Part shown: piece after piece, positions 28,889 to 37,071 of the stretch
Layout of the letters: every line of letters begins with the position of its first letter
Position numbering within the stretch: the first letter of the stretch is position 1
Source: Stenotrophomonas maltophilia
GTDB lineage: Bacteria; Pseudomonadota; Gammaproteobacteria; Xanthomonadales; Xanthomonadaceae
NCBI RefSeq assembly: GCF_900186865.1
Contig: NZ_LT906480.1
Location: 1,320,001 to 1,384,000, forward strand
DNA length: 64,000 nucleotides
Direction of reading: 5' to 3'
Program-made: the position numbers and the translations under genes
Notes under the pieces: model-generated
Database searches by the model: none
The model's input: only the letters and a program-made list of their open reading frames with translations
Told to the model about the DNA's origin: nothing

Positions 28889-29668
28889 ATGAACGGAATG
28901 CTGCACATCTTGCGCACCATGTTCCCCGACAAGCCGCTCTTGTCGGTCGAAGACGTGGCGCGCGTGCTCAACCGAACGGGGGCCGGCGGCTACGAGCAAA
29001 CCCGCGAGCAACTGGCGGCCGGCGTCATCGTTCCCGGCCTGCGCAAACTGGGCGGTAGTTGGCTGGTGCCGGTGACCGCGCTCGCCGAGGCGCTCGACGG
29101 GCTCACAGACACCGACGCGGCCGGGCAGGCCACCCCAAAGGCCCACCCAGCCCGGCACACGGTCACCCGTGCCAACCCCATCGTGCCGCGCAAGGGGGGG
29201 CGGGTTCCTGACCGGGCCAAGCACATGGCACTGGCCGACATGACGTCCCTGGCTTTTGCGTTGGCCACCTTCGATGCAGCGGAGTTTTGGGGCGAGGTGC
29301 TGGCCGTGCTGGGGCAGCCCTTGCCGCGCCCTGCGCTGACCGCAACGCCCGCCGACTGCTTCGCCGAGCTTCAGCCCTGGGTGCGGCAGAACGGGCGTTT
29401 GGTGGGCCATGTGCAACTGCTGCCCATCGAGGAGCGCGACAGGGCCCTGGCAGAGGGCGAAATCTGGGAGGCCCCCCTGGCCGAGGCGCTGCTGGAGCCT
29501 TGGACCAGCGTTGCGGCGCGCGAGCCATTCGATGACGCGATGGAGGCGGCTCAGTCCGCGTTCCAGGCGGCGTGGAGGGAGGTCCGCAACCAAGCCCGTG
29601 CTCAAGGCTTGGACGACGGTCTGCCGCCCGCGGCGGACCCAATCACTCGCACGCCGTTCCGCTTCTAA
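28889..29668 (+). CDS. Island protein with N-terminal helix-turn-helix, 259 aa
   Basis: The first gene inside the island. Residues about 14-70 (LLSVEDVARVLNRTGAGGYEQTREQLAAGVIVPGLRKLGGSWLVP) read as a winged-helix or excisionase-like DNA-binding unit, with a wing-like GGSWLVP strand. The remaining 190 residues are acidic and unrecognised. The ATG at 28889 is chosen; ATGs at 28898 and 28919 are possible. It may be a regulator or directionality factor of the element, but no integrase partner is visible. Confidence 0.65.
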   Translation: MNGMLHILRTMFPDKPLLSVEDVARVLNRTGAGGYEQTREQLAAGVIVPGLRKLGGSWLVPVTALAEALDGLTDTDAAGQATPKAHPARHTVTRANPIVPRKGGRVPDRAKHMALADMTSLAFALATFDAAEFWGEVLAVLGQPLPRPALTATPADCFAELQPWVRQNGRLVGHVQLLPIEERDRALAEGEIWEAPLAEALLEPWTSVAAREPFDDAMEAAQSAFQAAWREVRNQARAQGLDDGLPPAADPITRTPFRF

Positions 29669-29706
29669 GCATCTACAGTCCCCACCGATCCTAGTGGTTG
29701 CCCCGT

Positions 29707-30678
29707 ATGTCGTTTGATTCGAAAGCAAAGACCGAAGCGGCGCTGATCCGTCGCTATGCTGACCGCTACGGGCACGTGGATGACACGTTCGCGGGCGGGT
29801 GGGGGGTAACCTGGGGAAAGTTGCTGCGCGCTCTGGACAAAGAGCTGGCCGATGAGAAGAAGCAACGCCAGGAACTGGGGGCTGGCAAGCGGGAGGCGGT
29901 GTGGATGGACACATGGACCGCAGCCGAGGCCGCGGGCCTGCTGAACATGACTTACGAAGCCTTCAACGCGTGGGCTCGCAAGGTGGGCGTGGTGGTGGAC
30001 AAGCCGGGGCAGGCACGCACCCACGCAGCCATATCGTTGGTGGACCTTCTCGACGCCCTCGAGGACGAGAAAACGCGTCCGGCAGGGCGCCCATGGCGGG
30101 ACGCGAGGGAGCCAGGCCATCTCTTGGGGGCCACGCGAACGTTGCCGGAAGGCTTGGCGACGTTTCGAGAGCAGCTCAATGGCGACCTCCTGCTCACGAT
30201 TGGGGTCGATGAGCGAGGCGAGCGGGTGGTGGCGTCGGTAAGACCTGGTCAAACCTTGGGCGCGAAGGATCACATTCGGATGTTCTTCCGAGGCAAGAGC
30301 ATCGCTGAGGTTGATCAACACAACTACTTCAAACTCGAGGTCGAGAAGTGCGGACTGGCCGAAGCGTTCGGCATGCCTTGGGCACAGCCCGCACTGAAAG
30401 GCGCGTTGCTCCAATGCCACAAGGACTGGCTGGGTGCCGTTTCCGACTTCATGGCGTGGGAGGAATCCCTGGCCATCAAAGACGCATCGGAAGCCCGGGC
30501 TGCATTCGATGCCGAAGAGGACCCGCAGGCCGCGCCAGCCATGGTGCTGAAAGCGCGCGAAGCAGAGCGAATGAAGGACGCGAAGATGGCGCTCACGGCT
30601 CGTAACGAAGCAAGGGCGGAACTGCTGGACGTCTCGCTTCCGGCCCCTGCCCCGAGCAGAAAGGGAACGCCCTTTTAG
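29707..30678 (+). CDS. Uncharacterised island protein, 323 aa
   Basis: I do not recognise the family. Residues 60-120 (WTAAEAAGLLNMTYEAFNAWARKVGVVVDKP) look like a helix-turn-helix of the same kind as in the preceding gene. The end is charged and helical (KAREAERMKDAKMALTARNEARAELLD). It starts at ATG 29707; a TTG at 29698 would add three residues. It lies 38 bases after the upstream gene on the same strand, so the two probably share an mRNA. Confidence 0.65.
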   Translation: MSFDSKAKTEAALIRRYADRYGHVDDTFAGGWGVTWGKLLRALDKELADEKKQRQELGAGKREAVWMDTWTAAEAAGLLNMTYEAFNAWARKVGVVVDKPGQARTHAAISLVDLLDALEDEKTRPAGRPWRDAREPGHLLGATRTLPEGLATFREQLNGDLLLTIGVDERGERVVASVRPGQTLGAKDHIRMFFRGKSIAEVDQHNYFKLEVEKCGLAEAFGMPWAQPALKGALLQCHKDWLGAVSDFMAWEESLAIKDASEARAAFDAEEDPQAAPAMVLKAREAERMKDAKMALTARNEARAELLDVSLPAPAPSRKGTPF

Positions 30679-30888
30679 ACGGCCCTTCAGGGGCGCAACG
30701 CCCCTGTCTCGCCGGCTGCCCGCCGGCTCGGTCGTGGAGAGATAAAAGCGGGGAGGCAGCGGCTTCCGCCGCCGCCCCAGCGTGGCTGGATGAATGAGGA
30801 TTCAGGTCCAAGAGGGGAGGCCCTCTTAGGGCATCGAAGCGCGCGGATCGTGACTGGAAAATGGAGCCACACCAGCACGGAGACAGTC

Positions 30889-31137
30889 ATGCAACCGCTC
30901 ATCCTCTCGCTCGACCCCTCGCTCTTGAACCAGTTCTCTAACGTGACCTCGCAGGCCCTCGCGGACGCCCTGGCCGACGTTCTGCCCCACGCGTTGGGCG
31001 TGCTTGCCGCCGACACCAGCACGTCGGTCAACGTGCCCAACCGCGACCTGCGGGGCGTGCCCTCCGGCCAGGTGCTCACCCTGCAGCTGGCAACGCTGGA
31101 CGCCTTCCTCGACGTCCAAGACGCCGCCAACGGCTAA
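30889..31137 (+). CDS. Small uncharacterised island protein, 82 aa
   Basis: It starts MQPLILSLDPSLLNQF at 30889 with CACGGAGAC before it. It is mostly helical (SQALADALADVLPHALGVLAAD), with no known motif. The 210-base gap before it holds an 8-bp hairpin, CAGGGGCG-CAA-CGCCCCTG (30688-30706), and no other gene I can support. Confidence 0.5.
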   Translation: MQPLILSLDPSLLNQFSNVTSQALADALADVLPHALGVLAADTSTSVNVPNRDLRGVPSGQVLTLQLATLDAFLDVQDAANG

Positions 31138-31262
31138 GCCAGCAGCGCAGCGGTAGCCCGGGGCCAGGTCTGGCCCAACCCCTCAACCCTTTTCGCGAAA
31201 CGCGGCCGACCAGCCGTGCTGGCGGAGCTTTGCCCCAAAAAACTCAAACCTGGAGATTTCCC

Positions 31263-31934
31263 ATGAACGTTGTTGCTCGCCCCCTCCCTGTTTCGACCAA
31301 GCCGAAGAAGCCCGCGAAGAAGCCCAAGCAGACCAGGCTTTCGCTCGCCGTCGCCAACAACGTTGGTTACGACCGGGCGCCGGAAGGCATCACGACCGAA
31401 ACCTGGCTCACCCCGCCGGAGATCGTCCACGGCCTGGGTCCGTTTGACCTGGATCCCTGCATCCCGCAGCAGGGCATGCCCTGGCGCACGGCCACCCGGA
31501 TGCTGAAGCCCAGCGACGACGGGCTCAAGACGCCCTGGCCAAAGTCGGCGTTTGTGTGGATGAATCCGCCCTACGGCGGGCACAAGAACAGCCCGACCAG
31601 CCAGCACCGCTGGATGGAGAAGGCCGCCGAGCATGGCAACGGGATTGCCCTTGTGCTGGCGCGGATGGAAACGAGCTGGATGCAGGAGTCGGTGCTCAAC
31701 CACCCCAGCGTTTCAGCGGTGGTGTTCACGAAGGGGCGTCTGTCGTTCTGCCGCCCGGATGGGACCCTGGGCACGAGTTGCCCGGCGGGATCGGTGTTCA
31801 TCGGCTACGGTGCTGCAGCCGCGCGCAGGCTCAAGCGGGGAGTGGAGTCTGGCCTGATTCGCGGAACCTACCTCGACATGGCCCACGTGAGCCGGGTGGC
31901 GGGCGCTGACGTGGGGGCGGCTAACAATGAATGA
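31263..31934 (+). CDS. Phage-type DNA N6-adenine methyltransferase (Dam family)
   Basis: 223 residues. The phage Dam pattern is clear: WLTPPEIVHGLGPFDLDPC near 48-66, which includes the FDLDPC AdoMet site, and the catalytic FVWMNPPYGG (NPPY) near 98-107. It has a Lys/Pro-rich N terminus (TKPKKPAKKPKQTR). It probably protects element DNA from host restriction. It overlaps the next gene by eight bases (ATGAATGA). Confidence 0.88.
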   Translation: MNVVARPLPVSTKPKKPAKKPKQTRLSLAVANNVGYDRAPEGITTETWLTPPEIVHGLGPFDLDPCIPQQGMPWRTATRMLKPSDDGLKTPWPKSAFVWMNPPYGGHKNSPTSQHRWMEKAAEHGNGIALVLARMETSWMQESVLNHPSVSAVVFTKGRLSFCRPDGTLGTSCPAGSVFIGYGAAAARRLKRGVESGLIRGTYLDMAHVSRVAGADVGAANNE

Positions 31935-32589
31935 GGTCACTGCGCTTGTGAAGGCCATCCGCGCCATTCCTTCCACTCCTGGCAAGCCGTGGAATCCGCG
32001 GGTTGCATTCGAAACGTTCGTTCAGCACGCACTGATGTCAATGGCACATATCCACGCAGACACCAAGGGTCACCTCGACACCAAAGTCCTTGCTTTTGGA
32101 CCCTTGAAAAAAAATGTCGAAGAAGCGCCTGAAGTGGTAGCAGCCATCAACGCTTACATCAAAGCGGTCTTCGCAAGCAGGCCGTTTGACGATGTCCTGG
32201 GACGGGTCCATGCCGAGCTGCTGGCCAGGAAGGGTGGAGAAGGGCTGGGTCAGTCTTTCACTCCCGGCGATCTTCTCGATCTGGTTCAAGCCCTTGCCAC
32301 CAGGCATCGGCCTGGTGGGAGCGGAGCCAAGGTCTACGACAGCTGTTGCGGCGCGGGTTCGCTTGCCCTTGCCGCGATCAGGAGTCAACTGAAACACCTT
32401 CCAAGCGAAAAAATCCTGGTGCTGGCGGGTGACATCGATCCGTTGTGCGCAGCGATGACGGCTTTGCAGATCCACGCGAATCAAACGTTTCATTTCCTGC
32501 CGCTTGGGGCGGTCAAAGTCACGGTGGGGAACGAACTGACCGGTCCCAGGCGCCCCGGGTTTTGGTCCCACTTCCACCTCTACGAGTAG
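31927..32589 (+). CDS. Short N6-methylase-like protein lacking motif IV
   Basis: 220 residues. SFTPGDLLDLVQAL and YDSCCGAGSLALAAI are the target-side helix and the AdoMet motif I of HsdM-like N6 methylases; GDIDPLCAAMTALQIHANQ is motif II-like. The protein ends at HFHLYE before any N/D-PP-Y/F catalytic motif, and no NPPY is found in the next 100 bases in any frame. It may be a degenerate enzyme or a regulatory AdoMet-binding protein. It overlaps the Dam gene, so the two are probably made together. Confidence 0.75.
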   Translation: MNEVTALVKAIRAIPSTPGKPWNPRVAFETFVQHALMSMAHIHADTKGHLDTKVLAFGPLKKNVEEAPEVVAAINAYIKAVFASRPFDDVLGRVHAELLARKGGEGLGQSFTPGDLLDLVQALATRHRPGGSGAKVYDSCCGAGSLALAAIRSQLKHLPSEKILVLAGDIDPLCAAMTALQIHANQTFHFLPLGAVKVTVGNELTGPRRPGFWSHFHLYE

Positions 32590-32775
32590 AGGCCGGAGGC
32601 CCGCCTTCCCTCTTCAAGACTCGGCGGCGAGCAGCCGCCGGCTCTTGCTCCAAGCCGCTTTTGCTTTTGCTCTTCAACCCGCAGAAACCGGGTAACAAGT
32701 GCTTGTTACCCCGCTTTCATGAAAGCCGTTCCATACGAAAAATAATCCAACCGTATCGGTTTGTTAGGAAAGACT

Positions 32776-33114
32776 GCTGGTTAACGCTCCTGCTGGTTAA
32801 CGCCAAAACCGTTAACCAGCATACAAACCAGCAGCAAAACCCTTGCCACGTAAGGCTTTGAAGGCTCCTGCTGGTTTGCTGGTTAATTTTTTCACTTTTT
32901 CTCTGCAACTATAAAATGTTAAGAGTGAGTGAAAATCTCTCGACCAGATGAGACGTTGGCGCGTAGCGTAAACCTGTTTTTTTAACCAGCAAGCCAGCAG
33001 CTAGCTTATTTTTTGAACAAAAACGAGATTAAACAATCACTTGGAAGGTTTTTAGTTGCTGGTTTGGCTGCTGGTTTAAGAAAAAACAGAAAACCAGCAG
33101 GAAAGTTAACCAGC
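32776..33114. repeat. AT-rich array of AACCAGC/GCTGGTT iterons, candidate replication origin
   Basis: The heptamer GCTGGTT or its complement AACCAGC occurs 11 times: starts at 32776, 32792, 32814, 32826, 32870, 32878, 32984, 33058, 33070, 33092 and 33108, plus a GCCAGC variant at 32993. Copies at 32775-32802 and 32810-32821 extend to TGCTGGTTAACG and its inverse. The stretch 32590-33201 has no gene, is rich in A/T runs and lies before a P4-type primase-helicase gene. This fits an origin or a set of initiator sites (inference). Confidence 0.7.
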
Positions 33115-33150
33115 AGCTAAAAAATATTTCTGGGAAAGGGGCTTGACGGT

Positions 33151-33173
33151 TTCAAGAAACCTGCTTTCTTGAA
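33151..33173. promoter_or_regulatory. Candidate operator TTCAAGAAA-N5-TTTCTTGAA
   Basis: A perfect 9-bp inverted repeat with a 5-base spacer, 28 bases before the ribbon-helix-helix gene and just after a TTGACG hexamer (33143-33148). The position suits autoregulation by the RHH protein. Confidence 0.5.
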
Positions 33174-33201
33174 TGTATTACGGATGCAACACGGAGAACC
33201 C

Positions 33202-33363
33202 ATGAGCACGCAGCAGAACCAAACCCCACGCAAAGACCCTTTCAATGCCCGCATGGAAAGGGCGTTGATTGAGCGGCTGAAAGCCGAAGCCAAACGCTCG
33301 GGGATCTCGCCCAGCGAGAAACTGCGCCGAATCCTGGACAACGCGTTGCCGCACGTCGCCTAA
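33202..33363 (+). CDS. Small ribbon-helix-helix DNA-binding protein, 53 aa
   Basis: MSTQQNQTPRKDPFNARMER then ALIERLKAEAKRSGISPSEKLRRILDNAL: a short beta strand followed by two helices in the CopG/Arc manner. Such proteins usually repress their own promoter and control copy number or partition genes. Here it lies between the iteron array and the primase-helicase, so it may control replication of the element. The start at 33202 follows GGAGAACC. Confidence 0.7.
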   Translation: MSTQQNQTPRKDPFNARMERALIERLKAEAKRSGISPSEKLRRILDNALPHVA

Positions 33364-33419
33364 CCCCACAAACGCGAAACCCCGCCTGGCAGGGCGGGGA
33401 GTCGTTGGAGCCAACAACA

Positions 33420-35294
33420 ATGTCTACAAACAATCTCGCCCAAGATCCGTCGGTCGTCAACCCCCCAGAGGTTGCTTTTCTCATCGAAAAGCACTGGGAG
33501 AAAAACCGTCGGGATTACGCCAGCAATCTCAAGGTTGAACAACGCGCCTTGGATCGCCACAAGCAAACCAAGCTCAACAAAGGCGAGCTGCGCCCGGAAA
33601 GCCTGGACTTCCTGTTCGCTCGCCACCTCCAGCTGGGGCTCGACGGGCACCTCTGGGCCAGCGTCCGCGACGAATCCGCGACGCAATCGACGCTGGTCTA
33701 CCGCTGGAGTGCAAACCACTGGGCGTTGGTTCACCGCGGCCTCGGCGACGGCCTGGCGTCCGACTGGCTCGATGCCAATATCCCGGCGAAGGCCAGCGAC
33801 AAGCTCGCCTCCAGCTGCTGGGCCTACGCCCGGACGCGGTTGGGTCAGCAGAGCGCGCTGCCGCAACTGGAACCCAAGCGGGCGGTGGTCCCGTGCGCTG
33901 ACGCTTACCTGGAAATCACGGCAGATGGCATTCAAGCGCTGGAGCCCAAGCCGCGCTATGGCATGACCCACGCCCTGAACATCGCCACGGGCGCCACGCC
34001 CGGCCAGCGCTACATCCCCAGCTCGGTGCCCGCCGACAGCCTGCTGGGCAAGTTCCTGGCCCATGCGCTGCCGGACGAGGGCGTGCGTGCCTTGGTGCAG
34101 GAACAATGCGGCATGACCTTGCTGCCCGGTTCCTACCAGATTGCAGCGTGGTGGCACGGGGCCGCCGGCAGCGGCAAATCGACGCTCGCCGAATGCGTGG
34201 AAGGCGTCCACAACAAGGTGGCTCGCTTGGACTTGGCCACCCTGGGGGACACGTTTGCGCTCGAAGGCATCCTCGGCAGCCAGCTGATCCTGGTGGATGA
34301 GGTGGAGTGCGAGAAGTGGAAGGAAGGCACGTTCAAAACGCTGGTGAGTGGCAACGGGATCGGCATCAACCGAAAACACCTCTCCGTTCTGAACTACCAC
34401 TCCAAGGCCAAGTGGATCATCAGCAGCAACAGCGCGCCGTTCTACCGCGACAAGTCCGGTGGCGTTGCCCGACGCCTTTCCATCGTGGAGTGGGCCAACG
34501 TCATCCCGGAAAAAGACCGCGTGGAGGACTTCAGTCGTAAGTTGCTGGAGGAAGAAGGCCAACTGTTCCTCGATTGGATGCTCGAAGGCGCCCGCCGAGT
34601 CGTGGCCCGCGGTCGCTTCATGGCCGACCACGAGCTCCCGGAGGCTGCGCGTGCTTACAAGCAGGCCGTCATCCACAACGCCGATTCCATCGCCGCCTGG
34701 GCCCATGCCGACCGCGTGCAGTTCGGTGCCGCCGCTGGCAGTGAGCAGTGGCAAAGCGTCAAGGCCATCCATGCCCGCTATGTGGCCTGGTGCGAGAAGA
34801 AGGGCTTTGAACCGGAGGAAATCCTCTCGCAGCGCCAGTTCACCCGCGGCTTGAAGACGGCTGGACACCTTCGTGGGCGCCCGTCGAACCGCCGCATCCA
34901 TGGAGAGCAAGCGGACTGCTACCTCTGCAGCTGGAAGGGCGAGCAGACCGACGCCGAACGCGCGCAAGAGCAGGAGCTCAAGCGGCTGGAGGCCCTGACC
35001 CCAGAAGCCCGTCAAGCCGAAACTGAGCAGGTCAAGGCGGCCAACGACGCCCAGAACGCAGCACTGGCCGCCGCCGCCGAACGGCAAGATGAGCAGGATT
35101 TTGCCGAGCTGCCCGAGGCGATCCAGCACCTGTTCGGCTTTGCCAACACGCCCTACGAGCAGGTCCAGGCCGAACGCCGCGCAGAGCGGGAGCGCCAAGC
35201 CAAGAACGCCGCCGCATGGGAGAGGCAGGATCGCCGGGAGCGACAGGCGCGCGAGCAACGCAAGGCCGAAGCGGAAAAGAAGAAGGCCGGCTAA
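33420..35294 (+). CDS. P4-type primase-helicase C-terminal family ATPase (SF3 helicase)
   Basis: 624 residues. The middle carries an SF3/D5 helicase core: Walker A WHGAAGSGKST, Walker B LILVDEVECEKW, then the SNSAPFYRDKSGG sensor and ARRLSIVEW. This is the pattern of phage/plasmid P4-family primases. The N-terminal third has no obvious TOPRIM or zinc primase motif. The last 120 residues are a charged coiled-coil (many AERR/AERQ repeats). It should unwind the element's origin, probably the iteron array 300 bases upstream. A CCCCGCC-TGGCA-GGGCGGGG hairpin (33380-33400) lies just before it. The ATG at 33420 was chosen over TTG 33405. Confidence 0.87.
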   Translation: MSTNNLAQDPSVVNPPEVAFLIEKHWEKNRRDYASNLKVEQRALDRHKQTKLNKGELRPESLDFLFARHLQLGLDGHLWASVRDESATQSTLVYRWSANHWALVHRGLGDGLASDWLDANIPAKASDKLASSCWAYARTRLGQQSALPQLEPKRAVVPCADAYLEITADGIQALEPKPRYGMTHALNIATGATPGQRYIPSSVPADSLLGKFLAHALPDEGVRALVQEQCGMTLLPGSYQIAAWWHGAAGSGKSTLAECVEGVHNKVARLDLATLGDTFALEGILGSQLILVDEVECEKWKEGTFKTLVSGNGIGINRKHLSVLNYHSKAKWIISSNSAPFYRDKSGGVARRLSIVEWANVIPEKDRVEDFSRKLLEEEGQLFLDWMLEGARRVVARGRFMADHELPEAARAYKQAVIHNADSIAAWAHADRVQFGAAAGSEQWQSVKAIHARYVAWCEKKGFEPEEILSQRQFTRGLKTAGHLRGRPSNRRIHGEQADCYLCSWKGEQTDAERAQEQELKRLEALTPEARQAETEQVKAANDAQNAALAAAAERQDEQDFAELPEAIQHLFGFANTPYEQVQAERRAERERQAKNAAAWERQDRRERQAREQRKAEAEKKKAG

Positions 35295-35385
35295 CCCAGC
35301 AACGCCGGGCATTTCCGGGGCAGGCCTTTACAACCGGCGACGTTGCGCTATTGCAAAGGGGTATCCAAACCAAAACGGAGCCCCC

Positions 35386-35631
35386 ATGCCATCGCCCAAC
35401 CACATCCCCGACGACGCGTTCCCCGAATCGGCCATCAGCCCGGCCGATCTAGAGAGCCCAGAGACGCCGGAAGCGGACCCGCAATACTTGCTCGTGCAGA
35501 GCGGGTTTGGTCTCCACGTCCGTCTTGGCAAAGACGGCGACCAGGGATTGCGCAGCGAGGACGAAATCGCCGAGCTGGTGCGGCGAGCGTTGTATCACCG
35601 CAAGAGTCTGACCCTTCATATCGAGTTCTGA
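35386..35631 (+). CDS. Small acidic island protein, 81 aa
   Basis: It starts MPSPNHIPDDAFPESAISPADLES after GGAG. The second half (YLLVQSGFGLHVRLGKDGDQGLRSEDEIAELVRRAL) looks folded. No family is recognised. It lies between the helicase and ArdC genes on the same strand. Confidence 0.55.
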   Translation: MPSPNHIPDDAFPESAISPADLESPETPEADPQYLLVQSGFGLHVRLGKDGDQGLRSEDEIAELVRRALYHRKSLTLHIEF

Positions 35632-35697
35632 CCCCATCCACCCACAACCACCTGTTGAGAGGCGCAGGAGGTTGAAAAAGATTTGAGGCAACCACCC

Positions 35698-36711
35698 ATG
35701 TCCAAGTATTCGGATCTCATCCAAACCACCGCCGAGCGAATGCTCCAACTCATGCAGCAAGGCACCATCCCCTGGCGCCGCCCATGGAATGATCCCGACG
35801 CCCCGCAGAACGGCTCGATCAACGGGCCTTGGAACCCGACCACGGGCAAGGCTTATCGCGGCAGCAACACACTCATCCTGCGCGGTGCCCAACTAACCCA
35901 TGGCTACCAAGACGACCGCTGGCTGACCTATCGCCAGGCCGAAAGCATTGGCACCCAGGTCAAGCGCGGCGAGAAGGGGCAGCGGATCGCCTACTGGGAT
36001 TTCAGCAAGACGGGCAAGGCCAAAGACGGGGCCGAGCCGTTGACCGAGGGCGAAGAGAAGAACGGATACCAAGGGCCATCGGTGTTCGTCGCCACGGTGT
36101 TCAATGCCAGCCAAATGGACGGCATGCCCGAGCCCCCGCCGCCCTTCGTCATGCCCGAGTCGATCCGCCACTTGCGTGTGCGGGAGTTGTTGGACAAGCA
36201 CCAGCCAAAACTTCATCACGACGGTGGCAACCGAGCGTTCTACTCCATCGCCGCGGATTCGATTCACCTGCCGAAGCACCACACTTTCAGAGATGACGTC
36301 AGCTATCAGGCCACGTTGCTCCACGAGTTGGCCCACTGGACCGGCGCCAAACACCGGCTCGACCGCGACCAGGCCGGTCGGTTCGGCAGCCAGGACTACG
36401 CAAAAGAGGAACTGGTGGCGGAGTTGTCCAGCCTTTTCATTTCCGAGCGCCTGGGTATTGCCCTGGGCAAGGAGCACGAAGAGCAACACGCCGCCTACCT
36501 GCAGTCCTGGATGAAAGCCCTGGCCGATGACCCCAGGACCCTGTTCCGCGCAGCCAGCCAAGCGGAGAAGGTCATGACCTTTTTGGACATCCCGGCGTTT
36601 GAACGCGAGCCGCTGCCGCAGGTCAAGAAGGAGCAGGACATGGAGCAGGGGCGAAAGACGGAAGCCGGTCGAAGGACCCCATCGCGACGCAAGGAACGCC
36701 AGGTTGCTTAG
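35698..36711 (+). CDS. ArdC-like antirestriction protein (DUF1738 plus zincin)
   Basis: 337 residues. The N-terminal half is the ssDNA-binding DUF1738 type: ERMLQLMQQGTIPWRRPWN, GKAYRGSNTLIL, RWLTYRQAESIGTQVKRGEKG. The C-terminal half is a zincin-like metallopeptidase with LLHELAHWTGA (HExxH) and downstream DYAKEELVAELSS. ArdC proteins protect incoming single-stranded mobile DNA from host restriction. The ATG at 35698 was chosen over TTG 35683. In this island it stands beside a restriction system, not against a lone host. Confidence 0.88.
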   Translation: MSKYSDLIQTTAERMLQLMQQGTIPWRRPWNDPDAPQNGSINGPWNPTTGKAYRGSNTLILRGAQLTHGYQDDRWLTYRQAESIGTQVKRGEKGQRIAYWDFSKTGKAKDGAEPLTEGEEKNGYQGPSVFVATVFNASQMDGMPEPPPPFVMPESIRHLRVRELLDKHQPKLHHDGGNRAFYSIAADSIHLPKHHTFRDDVSYQATLLHELAHWTGAKHRLDRDQAGRFGSQDYAKEELVAELSSLFISERLGIALGKEHEEQHAAYLQSWMKALADDPRTLFRAASQAEKVMTFLDIPAFEREPLPQVKKEQDMEQGRKTEAGRRTPSRRKERQVA

Positions 36712-36724
36712 CGCAGGTAGGGGG

Positions 36725-37000
36725 TTGACCTTTTGAGGTTTCGAGTTAGAAATGAATGTGCTGGGGGAAGACCCGGCTGTGGTCCGATTCCTCTACTTCT
36801 AACTGAGAACTTTTCCAGGGTGAGCGGTTAGAAGGTGGTTGGGTGGTTATCCTTGCTGTATCGGTGGTTTCCGGTGGTTGCTGTCGCCGGGGTGGAAAGA
36901 ATGCTTAGTTAACCGACCTGAGAAATCACTAACTAGGCACCATGTTTTTTCTTGAGCTTCTTACGCTGGGTTGAGAGGGGTGGCGAAAGCCGCCCCTTTT
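36725..37000 (+). ncRNA. Candidate small RNA or leader with alternative stems
   Basis: This 360-base gap has no credible gene. It starts with TTGACC-N16-TAGAAA (36725-36752) and ends in a terminator, so a transcript of about 240 nt is possible. GTTAGAA occurs at 36745 and 36827, with one TTCTAAC between them at 36797. The middle arm can pair with either copy but not both. GGTGGTT occurs four times (36834, 36842, 36863, 36873) and TAGTTA/TAACTA (36906/36930) form another stem. No known RNA family is recognised. Confidence 0.35.
36977..37000 (+). terminator. Terminator before the ankyrin gene
   Basis: GGGGTGGC-GAAA-GCCGCCCC then TTTT, with a stable GNRA loop. It is almost the same hairpin as the one after the ankyrin gene (38945). 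Confidence 0.85.
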
Positions 37001-37010
37001 CTCTTTGCGG

Positions 37011-37041
37011 CCCCTTGCGCATCCCCCTTTCTTTGTTAAGA
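37011..37041 (+). promoter_or_regulatory. Repeated island box, copy 1 (CCCCTTGCGC-N15-TTAAGA)
   Basis: CCCCTTGCGC (37011-37020), 15 bases, then TTAAGA (37036-37041), right after a terminator and 31 bases before the ankyrin start. The same box with the same spacing occurs at 38976. It is read as a promoter, perhaps activator-dependent because the spacer is short. Confidence 0.5.
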
Positions 37042-37071
37042 CATGAGTATCACTCACCAAGCGGAGGAACC

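Noticed and set aside
32776..33114. CRISPR array
   Set aside because: The repeats are 7-12 bases, on both strands and irregularly spaced, so they are iterons or sites, not CRISPR repeats with spacers. No cas gene is near.
33360..35312. Minus-strand frame of 650 codons over the helicase gene
   Set aside because: Shadow of a gene with Walker A and B motifs; the product is Leu/Gly/Ala-rich without a fold pattern.
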